Of a stretch of DNA of 50,990 nucleotides, positions 1 through 8,346 are shown piece after piece. Source of the stretch: Candidatus Methanophaga sp. GoMg3.2. Its GTDB lineage: Archaea; Halobacteriota; Syntropharchaeia; Alkanophagales; Methanospirareceae. The DNA is taken from contig QBUN01000426.1 in NCBI GenBank assembly GCA_013180565.1, positions 1 through 50,990 of the forward strand. Direction: 5' to 3'. The notes under the pieces are model-generated. The model was not told where the DNA came from. It was given only the letters and a program-made list of their open reading frames with translations, and made no database searches. How positions within the stretch are numbered: the first letter of the stretch is position 1; each line of letters starts with the position of its first letter. A program made the translations under genes and the position numbers.

Positions 1-90
1 CAATCAGTAGTAAGACAGAAGAGAACTATGATGAGATTTAGATGTTCCGGGTGTGAAGATGTCTGGGTGCATCAGTTAGATATTCGATAA
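1..90 (+). CDS. C-terminal end of a protein cut by the window edge
   Basis: The frame starting at base 1 is open through 29 codons and stops with TAA at 88-90. The tail contains FRCSGCEDVW, a CxxC knuckle that could be half of a small zinc-binding site. An internal ATG at 28 could start a very short peptide, but an ORF entering from the left is more likely. No function can be given. Confidence 0.4.
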   Translation, partial: QSVVRQKRTMMRFRCSGCEDVWVHQLDIR

Positions 91-141
91 ATGTAAACTG
101 CAAGGTCTTTTCCCTTCTGCCAAACTATAAGCTCTTTAAAT

Positions 142-209
142 CCCCCTTTACCCATAATCCTATCGCCCTTTTCCCTATGCCTTTAGCCCCCGTTAGCCCT
201 TTGCCCCCC
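142..209 (-). other. G-run cluster, possible G-quadruplex
   Basis: The plus strand carries seven C-runs of three or more bases (142-146, 151-153, 166-168, 173-175, 187-191, 197-199, 204-209). The minus strand, which is the sense strand of the gene ending at 213, therefore has seven G-runs just after its stop codon. The spacers are 4 to 12 bases, so some sets of four runs fit a quadruplex pattern. A role in 3'-end formation or mRNA stability is inference. The rest of 91-212 is pyrimidine-rich and holds no gene that I can see. Confidence 0.4.
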
Positions 210-212
210 TCT

Positions 213-809
213 CTATGGTCCTTCTCCATTCTCCACTATAATCACTTTATTCATTGTAAACTCGCCAACGAAATCATCTCTAACGCGCAATAGAGTATGA
301 TGGCGATTCTCCGTGTTCTTAACAATAACACCTATGTGTGCTTTACCCAATATCTCAGTGTCTATCTCTGTGGATGAGCGATTCCGGTCACCGTAATGCA
401 CCATTGAACCTGCAATACGAAGTGTATCATAGTACCTTTCGGTTACTGCGGCGCCAACCATATAGTTCCTTGCGGATGTCTCACCACTCAGCATCCGATT
501 ATATTCGCGGTCCAAATAAGTGATGGGCACATACGACTTCGTCGCACTCGATACGATACTGAGTTCCTGATTCACACTATCCAGCTCAAGCATCTCCGAC
601 TCACTAACAATCTCGCCACTGCCTCGTGAAATTATCACCACTTCATGTCCGTCCTGGCCGTTGGTACGGGTATTAAAAATGGTCTCCATATCCAGATAGC
701 CCACACCTCGGACATTCATATCTGTATACACCCGAACAGCCGAGACAGTAGGTAGCATTACAAGCGCTGCTATTATACATATCAGGATGACCACCACTTT
801 CGTTTTCAT
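213..809 (-). CDS. exported protein of the clustered C-domain family
   Basis: This is a 198-residue protein with a clear signal peptide (KTK, then a hydrophobic run to about residue 24 ending SAV). The remainder is one beta-rich domain. It is related along its length to the protein at 5589-6269: both have RGxGEI, LSGE, NYMxGAxVxE+Y, an IAG..H.G segment, and VKN...HHT followed by R-x-R. Its last 20 residues match the C-terminal ends of the proteins at 935 and 2024 (R, then xxFxGxxT, then a hydrophobic strand). No enzyme motif is visible, so a surface or extracellular structural role is likely. The start is the only good ATG before the signal peptide. A TATA-like TTTATATA lies very close upstream. 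Confidence 0.75.
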   Translation of the reverse strand: MKTKVVVILICIIAALVMLPTVSAVRVYTDMNVRGVGYLDMETIFNTRTNGQDGHEVVIISRGSGEIVSESEMLELDSVNQELSIVSSATKSYVPITYLDREYNRMLSGETSARNYMVGAAVTERYYDTLRIAGSMVHYGDRNRSSTEIDTEILGKAHIGVIVKNTENRHHTLLRVRDDFVGEFTMNKVIIVENGEGP

Positions 810-826
810 TGTATATAAATTTTTAT

Positions 827-897
827 AACCACATGATTACACAGATTTACACGAGAAAAAGAATAATATTAACATAGTCTTGTGAAATCTCGTGGTT
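827..897. repeat. short inverted-repeat element, AACCAC type
   Basis: The left end begins AACCACATGATTACACAGAT and the right end finishes CTTGTGAAATCTCGTGGTT. The reverse complement of the right end (AACCACGAGATTTCACAAG) pairs with the left end with a few mismatches. The same termini occur at 18382-18523. There is no coding capacity. Confidence 0.6.
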
Positions 898-934
898 TTT
901 TTATAGTTAGGAATTATGCGTTCTTGGTTCGTCC

Positions 935-1873
935 TCAAGGCGCAAAAGCTGTTTTTCCCGGCCTCCTAAATATTAAATGCTTACATACTGTGAGGTTGCC
1001 AAAGAACTCATTTCTGATGTCTACTTGCGTATACCCTGGCACCGACTGCTTCGCATCTAGCAAGAAATGACCACCGAACTCATTTATCGTTGCTAGTTCG
1101 GACTTATAACGCTGATTGCCAGTGGAATGCAGATTCACATCTTCTAGCCTCAGATCCATCCTATGGACATCGTATTGCTCCCGGATCGTTGTGCCCGTAC
1201 CACCAAAGGGGAAGGGACTGTGTAGTTTCTCACTGCCATACAGGAAATCGCCCGATGCTTTTGCTCTATAATCCCCTACTGCGCTCTTCTGCTCAAAGTT
1301 CGCGTTGTCACCTTGTGCGCCCTCTATCAGGTACTCGTCACTTACAAAACCATCGATCTCGCCACTGAATACATAATGCTTATCAAAACTTACTGAGAAC
1401 TGATGCTCGGCATCAGGCCCACTAAAACTGCTGACATCTTTGTCTATCACAAATACGCCAGTCCCTTCTACATGGGTCTCACTGGCATAATCATAGCCCT
1501 GTACCACTATTGTTGCCGAAGCGGAAGCCGAAGCCGAAGTTGTAGCTACGTTCCAATTATATGTCCTTTCGGTTGCATTCATGCTCGGTGTAACTTTCAA
1601 GGTAAGCGAGTTAAGACTATGTGCCCGCACATAGACGCTTTTTTCTGTCCACTCAAACCAGGAGCTATCGCATTTCCCCGCTTCTATTTCAAGTGCTACT
1701 GATTGGGATTTCGAGTCGTAGTTATGCACAGTAATAGTGTACTCTACGGTCTTACCCGGCGAGCTATACTGCGAACTTGGGTATATGGTTATATTCGTAC
1801 CTGTGGACGCACTGACAGTTGATAGTGAATACAACGCCACTGCTAAGATTGCCAATACCAACAGCTTTTTCAC
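935..1873 (-). CDS. exported two-domain protein: WFxW Ig-like domain plus C-domain
   Basis: This 312-residue protein starts at GTG 1873. That start sits just after GGAGAGG and directly precedes a signal peptide (KKLLVLAILAVALYSL); an upstream ATG at 1927 would add 18 charged residues ahead of it. Residues of about 25-130 form an Ig-like domain resembling NEW3-type domains, with Cys and WFEW near residue 72. The C-terminal part (about 140-312) shares KHxxFxGxxDxF, GGTGxxIxEQYDV, TGxQRYKxEL and FxGNLTVxxHLxFR with the neighbour at 2024-3034. Probable cell-surface protein with no catalytic motif. Its binding target is unknown. Confidence 0.8.
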   Translation of the reverse strand: MKKLLVLAILAVALYSLSTVSASTGTNITIYPSSQYSSPGKTVEYTITVHNYDSKSQSVALEIEAGKCDSSWFEWTEKSVYVRAHSLNSLTLKVTPSMNATERTYNWNVATTSASASASATIVVQGYDYASETHVEGTGVFVIDKDVSSFSGPDAEHQFSVSFDKHYVFSGEIDGFVSDEYLIEGAQGDNANFEQKSAVGDYRAKASGDFLYGSEKLHSPFPFGGTGTTIREQYDVHRMDLRLEDVNLHSTGNQRYKSELATINEFGGHFLLDAKQSVPGYTQVDIRNEFFGNLTVCKHLIFRRPGKTAFAP

Positions 1874-1977
1874 TTTACCTCTCCTGTCTCTTATACCATT
1901 CTTTTTATAAATGTTATACCTTCTCATTTTTACCTTAGTTACCCTACCTTAGCCTAGCTACCGAAAAAGAAGCATTT

Positions 1978-2002
1978 GCGGCTTGCGTAGCAAGCCGCTT
2001 TT
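1978..2002. terminator. strong hairpin between two secreted-protein genes
   Basis: A perfect 9-bp stem, GCGGCTTGC / GCAAGCCGC with loop GTA, lies 22 bases beyond the stop codon of the minus-strand gene ending at 2024. A T-tract follows on both strands (TTTT directly on plus, TTCTTTTT a few bases later on minus). It probably ends the minus-strand transcript of 2024-3034. Confidence 0.6.
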
Positions 2003-2023
2003 CGTTCATGCTATTTCGTTGTC

Positions 2024-3034
2024 TTAGGGAAATGTTGTACTTGGGTACACGAAGTTTCCGTAATCCCTGTATTGTGGTAACCGGAATACTAAGTGCCTGC
2101 CTACTGTAAGGTTACCATCGAACGTCTGGCGCTCTTTCACATACCTGCTGACGGGCACAATCTGCCTCGCATCTAGCATGAAAGTGCCATTGAATGTGTT
2201 ATACGTAGAGAGTTCCGTCTTGTACCTCTGTTCACCTGTGATGTAGTGACTTAAGCTCTCAACTCGCTGTTCCATCCAGTCGACATCATATTGTTCATGG
2301 ATACTTACACCCGTGCCACCCAGTGGAGCACAACTCTTGAATTTCTCATCGCCCTTCATGCGACCGCCGCTGAACCCAAAGGTCATTGTTTCTTGTTGGA
2401 AGTTCGGGCACGCAAGCGCATCAAATAGCAAATACTCGTTCTTCTCAAAATGGTCTACCGTACCATTGAACTCAATATGTTTATCAACCGACGTGGCAAT
2501 TGGCATGCTCCTAAATCGCTCGTCCACCGTAACTTTGGCAGTATTTTCTGGTTCTATTTGCACCAGCGTCTCGGATACGTAATCATGATCCTGCACCACT
2601 AATTCTACTGTCGTATACGCACTAGCACCACCAAAGTCAACAGCACTGACCGTAAATGTATATACTCCCTCTGCATCTTCACCGAGCATTAGTGGGACAC
2701 TTAGGTCCAGAGGCCAAATCCCTGCAGTATTTGGCCAGAGCAATGTTTGGCTCAGCCAACTAAACCACCCGATTGGGGTTTCTCCTGGTATGATTACCAC
2801 TGATACGGGTGGGTTGTCGGTCTCCACGGTAACAGTGTATGTAACCGCCTTATCATCAAGAAGTGGCGACATTGACGGGGTTGATGGTGCCCATGGTGCC
2901 CAATAACTAGAAGTCTGCGGGCATGTCACCAGTCTATCGGGCGTTACGTACAATCCTACCCACGCTGCGGCAGTCGAAGCGGAACAAAATAGCACTACTA
3001 CTGCTAAGATTACAACGGGTAATAGTTTTTTCAT
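2024..3034 (-). CDS. exported two-domain protein, paralogue of its downstream neighbour
   Basis: This is a 336-residue protein with a signal peptide (KKLLPVVILAVVVLF, cleavage near AAA-W). A strong ribosome-binding site, AAGGAGGTGA, lies just upstream. The N-terminal Ig-like domain contains WFSW at residues 90-93. The C-terminal half aligns with the protein at 935-1873 through KHIEFNGTVDHF, GGTGVSIHEQYDV, TGEQRYKTEL and FDGNLTVGRHLVFR. The two genes are probably an old tandem duplication. The product is likely a secreted or surface structural protein; no enzymatic residues are evident. Confidence 0.8.
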   Translation of the reverse strand: MKKLLPVVILAVVVLFCSASTAAAWVGLYVTPDRLVTCPQTSSYWAPWAPSTPSMSPLLDDKAVTYTVTVETDNPPVSVVIIPGETPIGWFSWLSQTLLWPNTAGIWPLDLSVPLMLGEDAEGVYTFTVSAVDFGGASAYTTVELVVQDHDYVSETLVQIEPENTAKVTVDERFRSMPIATSVDKHIEFNGTVDHFEKNEYLLFDALACPNFQQETMTFGFSGGRMKGDEKFKSCAPLGGTGVSIHEQYDVDWMEQRVESLSHYITGEQRYKTELSTYNTFNGTFMLDARQIVPVSRYVKERQTFDGNLTVGRHLVFRLPQYRDYGNFVYPSTTFP

Positions 3035-3107
3035 TTTTTTCTTATCACCTCCTTTTTCTTTTTTTTAAAAAAAAAACTTCAATCCGCCCTTCTATCCGCT
3101 TTCACCT

Positions 3108-4295
3108 TCACTCAATCCAATATAACAGACATGCGGAATTATCATAATCTGGGTCGGTGTCATCATTTGCATGATAACCATCTCGAACATCGGCACAAAT
3201 GAAGTTGTACATGGATACATCTCCTTCGCTGGTTTCCCATTCCCATACGTTGGATGGGCTCCAGTCTTGGACTAATATTGGCTCCAGCTCTAAATCGGGT
3301 CGTCCCAACACGAATCTATACAATAGCGCATCACCTTCCGGATCAAAAGCGCAAGCAGTCCAGTTTATGACCATTCCTTTTGGCTGTGGCTGTGGCCAAT
3401 CAGGCATCAAAGCTGTGCAGGTCGGTGCTTCATTCACACCCCCAGCAACGCCTGATTTATATGTTGAGGGTCCATCTGCACCACCAACTCCGGGGTTGGA
3501 GTTTAACAATCCACCTCCGTCAAATCCAGGTACAGATGTTGCCGATCCCTTTGTGTCTGTTAGATACGGTTGGTTAAACCAGTTTTCTTCCAGGCAATCA
3601 TTATTGTATCTAATCTCTTCTATCGCATCATCGTAATTTGCACACACCTTTATCGTATACCCCGGAAACGGGTATGGCCCCCAGAAATTATTAAAAGACC
3701 GCTGTATTCTCCCGTTAGGGGCTAAAGGCGTGTTTACATAGTCTTTTGACCTCGGAAAGGTATCTCCTGAAATATACAAAGCGGTTGTAGAACCTGCAGG
3801 TGCATCCGCAAATCCTACGTTCATCAGTTCGTAATGGATTATCGATCCGACTTGCCAGATCTTTGTTATTATGAAGTCGGGCAGATCAGACCAATAAGGC
3901 GTTGATTGTATCTCTACAATAGATTCCGCGTGCGTTCTCGGATCCCTCCTCGAAACCGCCCTCACCTTAAAGTCACAATCACCATCATCTAACGGCGTAA
4001 CCCTGAGTACTAGCTGCTCACTACCTCCTGCTGCGACACAAACCTCCTTCTTTTCGGCACCCCAATCAAACCAATTGAAATTACAGCAGTCGCTTGGGAT
4101 TACAGAAACGTAAAAGCAGTCGCTGTTAGGACTGGAAATTGTAATTGTGCATGCACACGTTGAACCTTGATCTACCTGTATCACCTGCGGATCAGGAATC
4201 AATTTAATACCTACTCCTACTGCCGCCTGGATGACTATCGCAACGATAAAAAAGCAAACAAGACTTATACCTACTACCGCATTTCTTCTTTTCAT
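3108..4295 (-). CDS. exported multidomain protein: WFxW Ig-like, CARDB-like, D-type Ig-like
   Basis: This 395-residue protein begins with a hydrophobic signal or anchor (residues 9-27). Domain 1 is the WFxW Ig-like module (CCNFNWFDW, residues 70-78). Residues of about 138-240 resemble a CARDB-type adhesion fold (DFIITKIW, YELMNVGFADAPAGS, then NDCLEENW). A Gly/Ser-rich linker follows. The C-terminal domain (about 290-395) carries CTALMPDW, INWTACAFDPEGDALLYRF and NVWEWETS, as do the two repeats of the adjacent gene. A purine-rich GAAGGGGGGA site precedes the ATG. Adhesion or cell-envelope role inferred. Confidence 0.75.
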   Translation of the reverse strand: MKRRNAVVGISLVCFFIVAIVIQAAVGVGIKLIPDPQVIQVDQGSTCACTITISSPNSDCFYVSVIPSDCCNFNWFDWGAEKKEVCVAAGGSEQLVLRVTPLDDGDCDFKVRAVSRRDPRTHAESIVEIQSTPYWSDLPDFIITKIWQVGSIIHYELMNVGFADAPAGSTTALYISGDTFPRSKDYVNTPLAPNGRIQRSFNNFWGPYPFPGYTIKVCANYDDAIEEIRYNNDCLEENWFNQPYLTDTKGSATSVPGFDGGGLLNSNPGVGGADGPSTYKSGVAGGVNEAPTCTALMPDWPQPQPKGMVINWTACAFDPEGDALLYRFVLGRPDLELEPILVQDWSPSNVWEWETSEGDVSMYNFICADVRDGYHANDDTDPDYDNSACLLYWIE

Positions 4296-4379
4296 TATTT
4301 CCTATCCCCCCTTCTTTTAGATGGTGCTTCTTCCACCTTTTCTATTTACTTATACAATAGTAGAACACCCTATATATAA

Positions 4380-5393
4380 TTAACTGTTTTCCGTGCTGAT
4401 GCTATACTCCCAATAGGTAGCATTGCCTACTGATACTGATATATTGTCATCTATACCGTCAGAGACTTCTACCTTAATGTCATAGTCGCCGGTATCGCTG
4501 GGTGTCCAGGTCCAGCTATTGCTTCTAGCCCAATCCCTTCCCACATTCCAGCCGCCTTCATATACCCAGAACCTGTACCTGAGCTGCTCTTGATCAGGAT
4601 AACTCGCACATGCAGTCCATTTTATTGCGGTACCGCCGACTTGTGGCTCTGATTTGTCTGGCATCAGACAGGTGCAGCAAGGTAGTTGAATTAATGAGAT
4701 CTCGTAATCTCTATATACAAACGAAGATGTAGAATCATGGTGACGAACTCGAACATCCGCATAGATTGTGCTATTACCTACGTCTCTTGAGTCGGCAAGC
4801 CAAACCCACTCATTAGATATACTCCAGTCTTTAACCGTTTCAATAGCATAATTAGTTCGTGGACCGTTCAACTTGAACCGGTACTCTATTTTGCCCGCTT
4901 CCGGATCACATGCATACGCGGTCCATATAATTTCGCTTCGCCCTCCCGGGATTTTCTGTGGCGACACCATATTCGGCTGTAATCCTATGCACGTCAGCCC
5001 TATTGCGTTTATCCGTGCTCCTCTCTCAGAAAGAGTTTCTCCAAACCATGTATCTGCCCGCACACTAAAGTCATATTCGCCCGCCTTAGACGGTGTAACA
5101 TTAAGTGTAATCTGCTCCGTCTCTCCCTCTTTTAGGTCTATCTGCCCGCTATCTAGCCATTCAAACCAATTGGGATCACACGTGCCTGGTAATATCTTAA
5201 TCTTAAACCAATTCCCCTCAAAGCTGAAAAGAGTAATATTGTATGTGCACGTTGATCCAACTTCCACCTTCGCCACATAGGGTTGTATGCTTAAATCTAT
5301 TCCACCACCACCAAAAGTCACCTGGATGACTATCGCAACTATAATGATGCAAGCAAGACTTAATCCTAGTACTACTTCTAACTTCCTTTTCAT
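4380..5393 (-). CDS. exported protein: WFxW Ig-like domain plus two D-type repeats
   Basis: This 337-residue protein has an N-terminal hydrophobic segment (about residues 8-25) nearly identical in style to the gene at 3108. WFEW lies at residues 76-79, preceded by Cys. Two consecutive D-type Ig-like repeats follow: CIGLQPN...IIWTAYACDPEAGKIEYRF...NEWVW, and CLMPDKSEP...IKWTACASYPDQEQLRYRF...NSWTWTPSDTG. These resemble PKD/Y_Y_Y-like surface modules. A GAAGGAGA site lies 6 bases from the ATG. The neighbours share the same modules, so local duplication and reshuffling is likely. Confidence 0.75.
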   Translation of the reverse strand: MKRKLEVVLGLSLACIIIVAIVIQVTFGGGGIDLSIQPYVAKVEVGSTCTYNITLFSFEGNWFKIKILPGTCDPNWFEWLDSGQIDLKEGETEQITLNVTPSKAGEYDFSVRADTWFGETLSERGARINAIGLTCIGLQPNMVSPQKIPGGRSEIIWTAYACDPEAGKIEYRFKLNGPRTNYAIETVKDWSISNEWVWLADSRDVGNSTIYADVRVRHHDSTSSFVYRDYEISLIQLPCCTCLMPDKSEPQVGGTAIKWTACASYPDQEQLRYRFWVYEGGWNVGRDWARSNSWTWTPSDTGDYDIKVEVSDGIDDNISVSVGNATYWEYSISTENS

Positions 5394-5482
5394 TATCTCC
5401 TTCGCTCCCCTCTTTGAAGGCGCTTTACACTTTCGCTATCTATCTATCTATGGCTGTTAGTCAACGGTAGCCCAAAAATGAC

Positions 5483-5510
5483 GGAGGTCTGATATGACCT
5501 CCTTTTTTTT
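5483..5510 (+). terminator. hairpin with T-tract, probably bidirectional
   Basis: A perfect stem GGAGGTC / GACCTCC with loop TGATAT is followed by eight T on the plus strand. On the minus strand the hairpin is followed by GTCATTTTT. It lies about 79 bases beyond the stop of the minus-strand gene ending at 5589, so it most plausibly ends that transcript. A TCTA microrepeat lies at about 5439-5454. Confidence 0.6.
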
Positions 5511-5588
5511 GCGCTTTTTCATTTCACCGCCCTTTGCCTCGGGCATTGCATAGCTTACTGCTGTCATGTCATCGAATTTGTGCTGCCG

Positions 5589-6269
5589 TTATGGATAGAC
5601 CACTACATTAACTTCCCTACTTATATTATAGAGACCAGTATGCTCTTCGCGGCTTCTCATAACGGTGTGGTGGTGTTCATCCGGATTTTTGACAGTAACG
5701 GCAAAGCGTGTCGTTCCGAATACCTCCCTATCTAGCAGGGTACGAGAAGAATTGCCGGTTCCCGCATGAGTGTACTCTCCAGCTATGTCATATGTATGGC
5801 GGTATTTTTCAGATACAACAGCACCTGCCATGTAGTTATTTGTACATATCTCACCACTTAGCGTATTGTCAAAAACACCAAGAGTGCCCGAAAAATCGGC
5901 CCTTGCGTATGACTTGTCTATATTCGAACGGATACGGAGCTTTGGATCGTCAGGCTTAGTATCCATATCGATTGTTTGGCGATCTCTGGAGATTTCTCCT
6001 GTTCCTCGTGCACTCAGCACGGCGGTAATCCCCGTAAAACCATCATGTGTTGCTACTGTTGTCGTAAGATCTTCTCGGCCTATACCCGTAATATCCCTCA
6101 TGTAATATACAATCGCAGGATCGCGTGTATCAGCCGAATGCAGATTCCCCCAGCCACTTGGGCAGGTCATCCAGTATTTATCATCATCTTGTGCACTTGC
6201 ACTTGTAAGTAGCACCGAGAGCACAGCCAGGCAAGCTATTATGCCAAATGCAATCGTTATCTTTTTCAT
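5589..6269 (-). CDS. exported protein of the clustered C-domain family
   Basis: This is a 226-residue protein starting at ATG 6269 (KKITIAFGIIACLAVLSVLL signal peptide, cleavage near SASA). An in-frame GTG at 6284 overlaps the AAGGAGGTGA ribosome-binding site, so the ATG is preferred. The mature part resembles the protein at 213-809 throughout: RGTGEI, LSGE, NNYMAGAVVSEKY, IAG..H.G, DREVFG, VKN..EHHHT, and R..EHTGLYN at the end. It also has a 60-residue N-terminal extension with WMTCPSGWG. No enzymatic motif. Probable cell-surface protein. Confidence 0.75.
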   Translation of the reverse strand: MKKITIAFGIIACLAVLSVLLTSASAQDDDKYWMTCPSGWGNLHSADTRDPAIVYYMRDITGIGREDLTTTVATHDGFTGITAVLSARGTGEISRDRQTIDMDTKPDDPKLRIRSNIDKSYARADFSGTLGVFDNTLSGEICTNNYMAGAVVSEKYRHTYDIAGEYTHAGTGNSSRTLLDREVFGTTRFAVTVKNPDEHHHTVMRSREEHTGLYNISREVNVVVYP

Positions 6270-6308
6270 CTTTTTTCTTTTCACCTCCTTGTCATACTAG
6301 TAGAAGCT

Positions 6309-6326
6309 GATGTTATATATAACATC
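6309..6326. promoter_or_regulatory. 18-bp perfect palindrome over the promoter of the minus-strand gene
   Basis: GATGTTATATATAACATC is a perfect palindrome. Its TATATATA core sits where a TATA box would be for the gene starting at 6269, about 10-20 bases before the likely transcript start. It lies in the divergent spacer shared with the plus-strand gene at 6486, so a dimeric regulator could bind it. That role is inference. Confidence 0.5.
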
Positions 6327-6485
6327 TATCGTATCAAACATTGTTTAAATATATGTGTTGGCGTTATGTGTCATGATCTTCCTTTGGTGCTGCTTCCTTT
6401 CTTTTTAAATAATGTTTCTTTATTAATGTTTAGTTTAATTTAGGGTACATGTACAACAAGAGGTGACAAAGAATAAATATAGCAG

Positions 6486-8285
6486 ATGAAAAAAATCGCG
6501 ATTGCAATAGTGGTTGTAATAGTAGTTTTATTGATGCAAGTGACAGTATATGCAAGCGGTCCCGTAACTTCTGATGTCGCGGCTTCGCCTAATCCCACCT
6601 ATGGCGCACCTTATGTCACTCTGACAGCGGATCTCACGATTGACTCTAATGCAATCCTAACTGCCGCTTCGTCCGAGACAAAGGCGGGTGAAACCGCGGA
6701 TGTAGCAAAAGCGAAGGTGGCTAACACTTCAAATTTAAATTTTACCGGTATTATTATTGAGGATGTAGATTTGCCAAGCCAAAATTTAGTGAGCCCAAAT
6801 GCGTCATTTAATGTGACCGTACATACGCGCTACAACTTCAGCCGCGAGACAGAAGTAGTAATATTCTTGTATGATTGGGATGCGTGGGATCAAAATGATG
6901 ACTATATTGACTTTAGGGCAGGTAATATTTCCGGAGCAGGGACTAAATCGTTTGTTTTTGATGGCGTAGCTATTACCAAGCCAAAAGTGGTGAACCTGAC
7001 GGCAGTTGCGGGATATATGAACGAGAGTGGCAAACTGGATCACTCGAATTCCTCCGATTGTTACTACTATTTCACTGTTATTGCATTAAACTTCACCATA
7101 GATACGTTGAAGTTCCCGAGCACGGTAAAGTCAAATGAAATCTTCAACGTGACCATAGGAACCAGTTACAATGTCGCCCCGGTGACAAATATAACCTTAG
7201 CCATATACGATTGGGCTGCAGAAAAGTATACCGCTAGGAGTTGGGATGTACTCTCAGGAAGTAATACTCAGACTTTTAGTATTCCATTGACCGCATCAGC
7301 ATCTGCTGATATGAATTTAACATTAGTTCCCTATTTCACGTACGAATTTGAAGATGAAAAGATACAAGGACTTATTGGACACAGGAACTTCACCGTCAAT
7401 GTTATTGATTACTGGATTGCGAAAGCAGAATACTTTATTGGTTCCCTGGGCGAGGACGGCACAGGTATTCCGATGAGCGCATCTGATGGCGCTTTTGACT
7501 CGTCCGTTGAGCGGGTTATTGCAAGTGTACCTATAGAGGATCTGACAACTGGTAGTCACACGCTATACGTACATGGTATGGATTCACAGGGTAACTGGGG
7601 TAGTAAAGCTACCTCGGTGATTCTTGATGTGACGTGTCCTATCGCGATCTCTGATATGGATTACCCGGCAGAGGCTATGCTATATAATCCCTTCCCCGTA
7701 ACCGTGAATACTAACTATTACTTCGGATCCCAGACAAAAGCTAGGATAAGTATATATAATCACGACACAGGGCAATTACTTGCTTCTTCTGACGAAAAGG
7801 CACTCTCAGGTTCTGGTAGCGAACTATTCCGCTTAGACCCGCTTGCAAAATCACTTGGTGTTTTGAATCTGATTACAAAGGCGGAGTATTATTTAGATAA
7901 GGCGCAAAAGTGGGTTTCTCGCGATAGCTCGAACTTTTCTATTATCGTGACTTGTCCTATCAAGATCACTAATTTAGAATACCCGGAAACGGTAAATCTA
8001 GATAGGTCTAGTTTTTTCACTGTGAAAGGGGATCTAAACTACTCCGTTCGCGTGAGGACAACGGCGATGGTTCGCTTATACGATCAAGACAGAGAAAAAG
8101 AGATAGGTAATACCCCCGAACGGGAACTCGCAGGAACCGGAAGCATGCCTTTCCGCCTGGACCCCTTTGTAAGATCTGCAGGAACTATGAATCTAAGCGC
8201 AAGGGTGTATTATTTGGACAAAAAAGAGCAAAATTGGATCTGCTGTGATAGCTCGGATTTCTCTATCTCGGTCGATCAACCTTAA
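6486..8285 (+). CDS. exported protein with tandem Ig-like repeats
   Basis: This 599-residue protein has a signal peptide (KKIAIAIVVVIVVLLMQVTVYA). The mature part is at least four beta-sandwich repeats of about 100 residues, each starting with a short strand such as ITNLEYPETV, ISDMDYPAEAM, IDTLKFPSTV or IEDVDLPSQN. An aromatic segment (TxYNF/TNYYF) follows in most copies, and the two C-terminal repeats end SxxFSI. A partly different block (about 310-380: GSHTLYVHGMDSQGNWG) lies in the middle. An AAGAGGTGAC site precedes the ATG. It lies upstream of the exported protease, 61 bases away. Likely a surface or extracellular scaffold. Confidence 0.75.
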   Translation: MKKIAIAIVVVIVVLLMQVTVYASGPVTSDVAASPNPTYGAPYVTLTADLTIDSNAILTAASSETKAGETADVAKAKVANTSNLNFTGIIIEDVDLPSQNLVSPNASFNVTVHTRYNFSRETEVVIFLYDWDAWDQNDDYIDFRAGNISGAGTKSFVFDGVAITKPKVVNLTAVAGYMNESGKLDHSNSSDCYYYFTVIALNFTIDTLKFPSTVKSNEIFNVTIGTSYNVAPVTNITLAIYDWAAEKYTARSWDVLSGSNTQTFSIPLTASASADMNLTLVPYFTYEFEDEKIQGLIGHRNFTVNVIDYWIAKAEYFIGSLGEDGTGIPMSASDGAFDSSVERVIASVPIEDLTTGSHTLYVHGMDSQGNWGSKATSVILDVTCPIAISDMDYPAEAMLYNPFPVTVNTNYYFGSQTKARISIYNHDTGQLLASSDEKALSGSGSELFRLDPLAKSLGVLNLITKAEYYLDKAQKWVSRDSSNFSIIVTCPIKITNLEYPETVNLDRSSFFTVKGDLNYSVRVRTTAMVRLYDQDREKEIGNTPERELAGTGSMPFRLDPFVRSAGTMNLSARVYYLDKKEQNWICCDSSDFSISVDQP

Positions 8286-8346
8286 TTATAGAATAATGCA
8301 ATGATAACTAATAACCTACGGAGATATACAAGACAAGAACTAAAAA

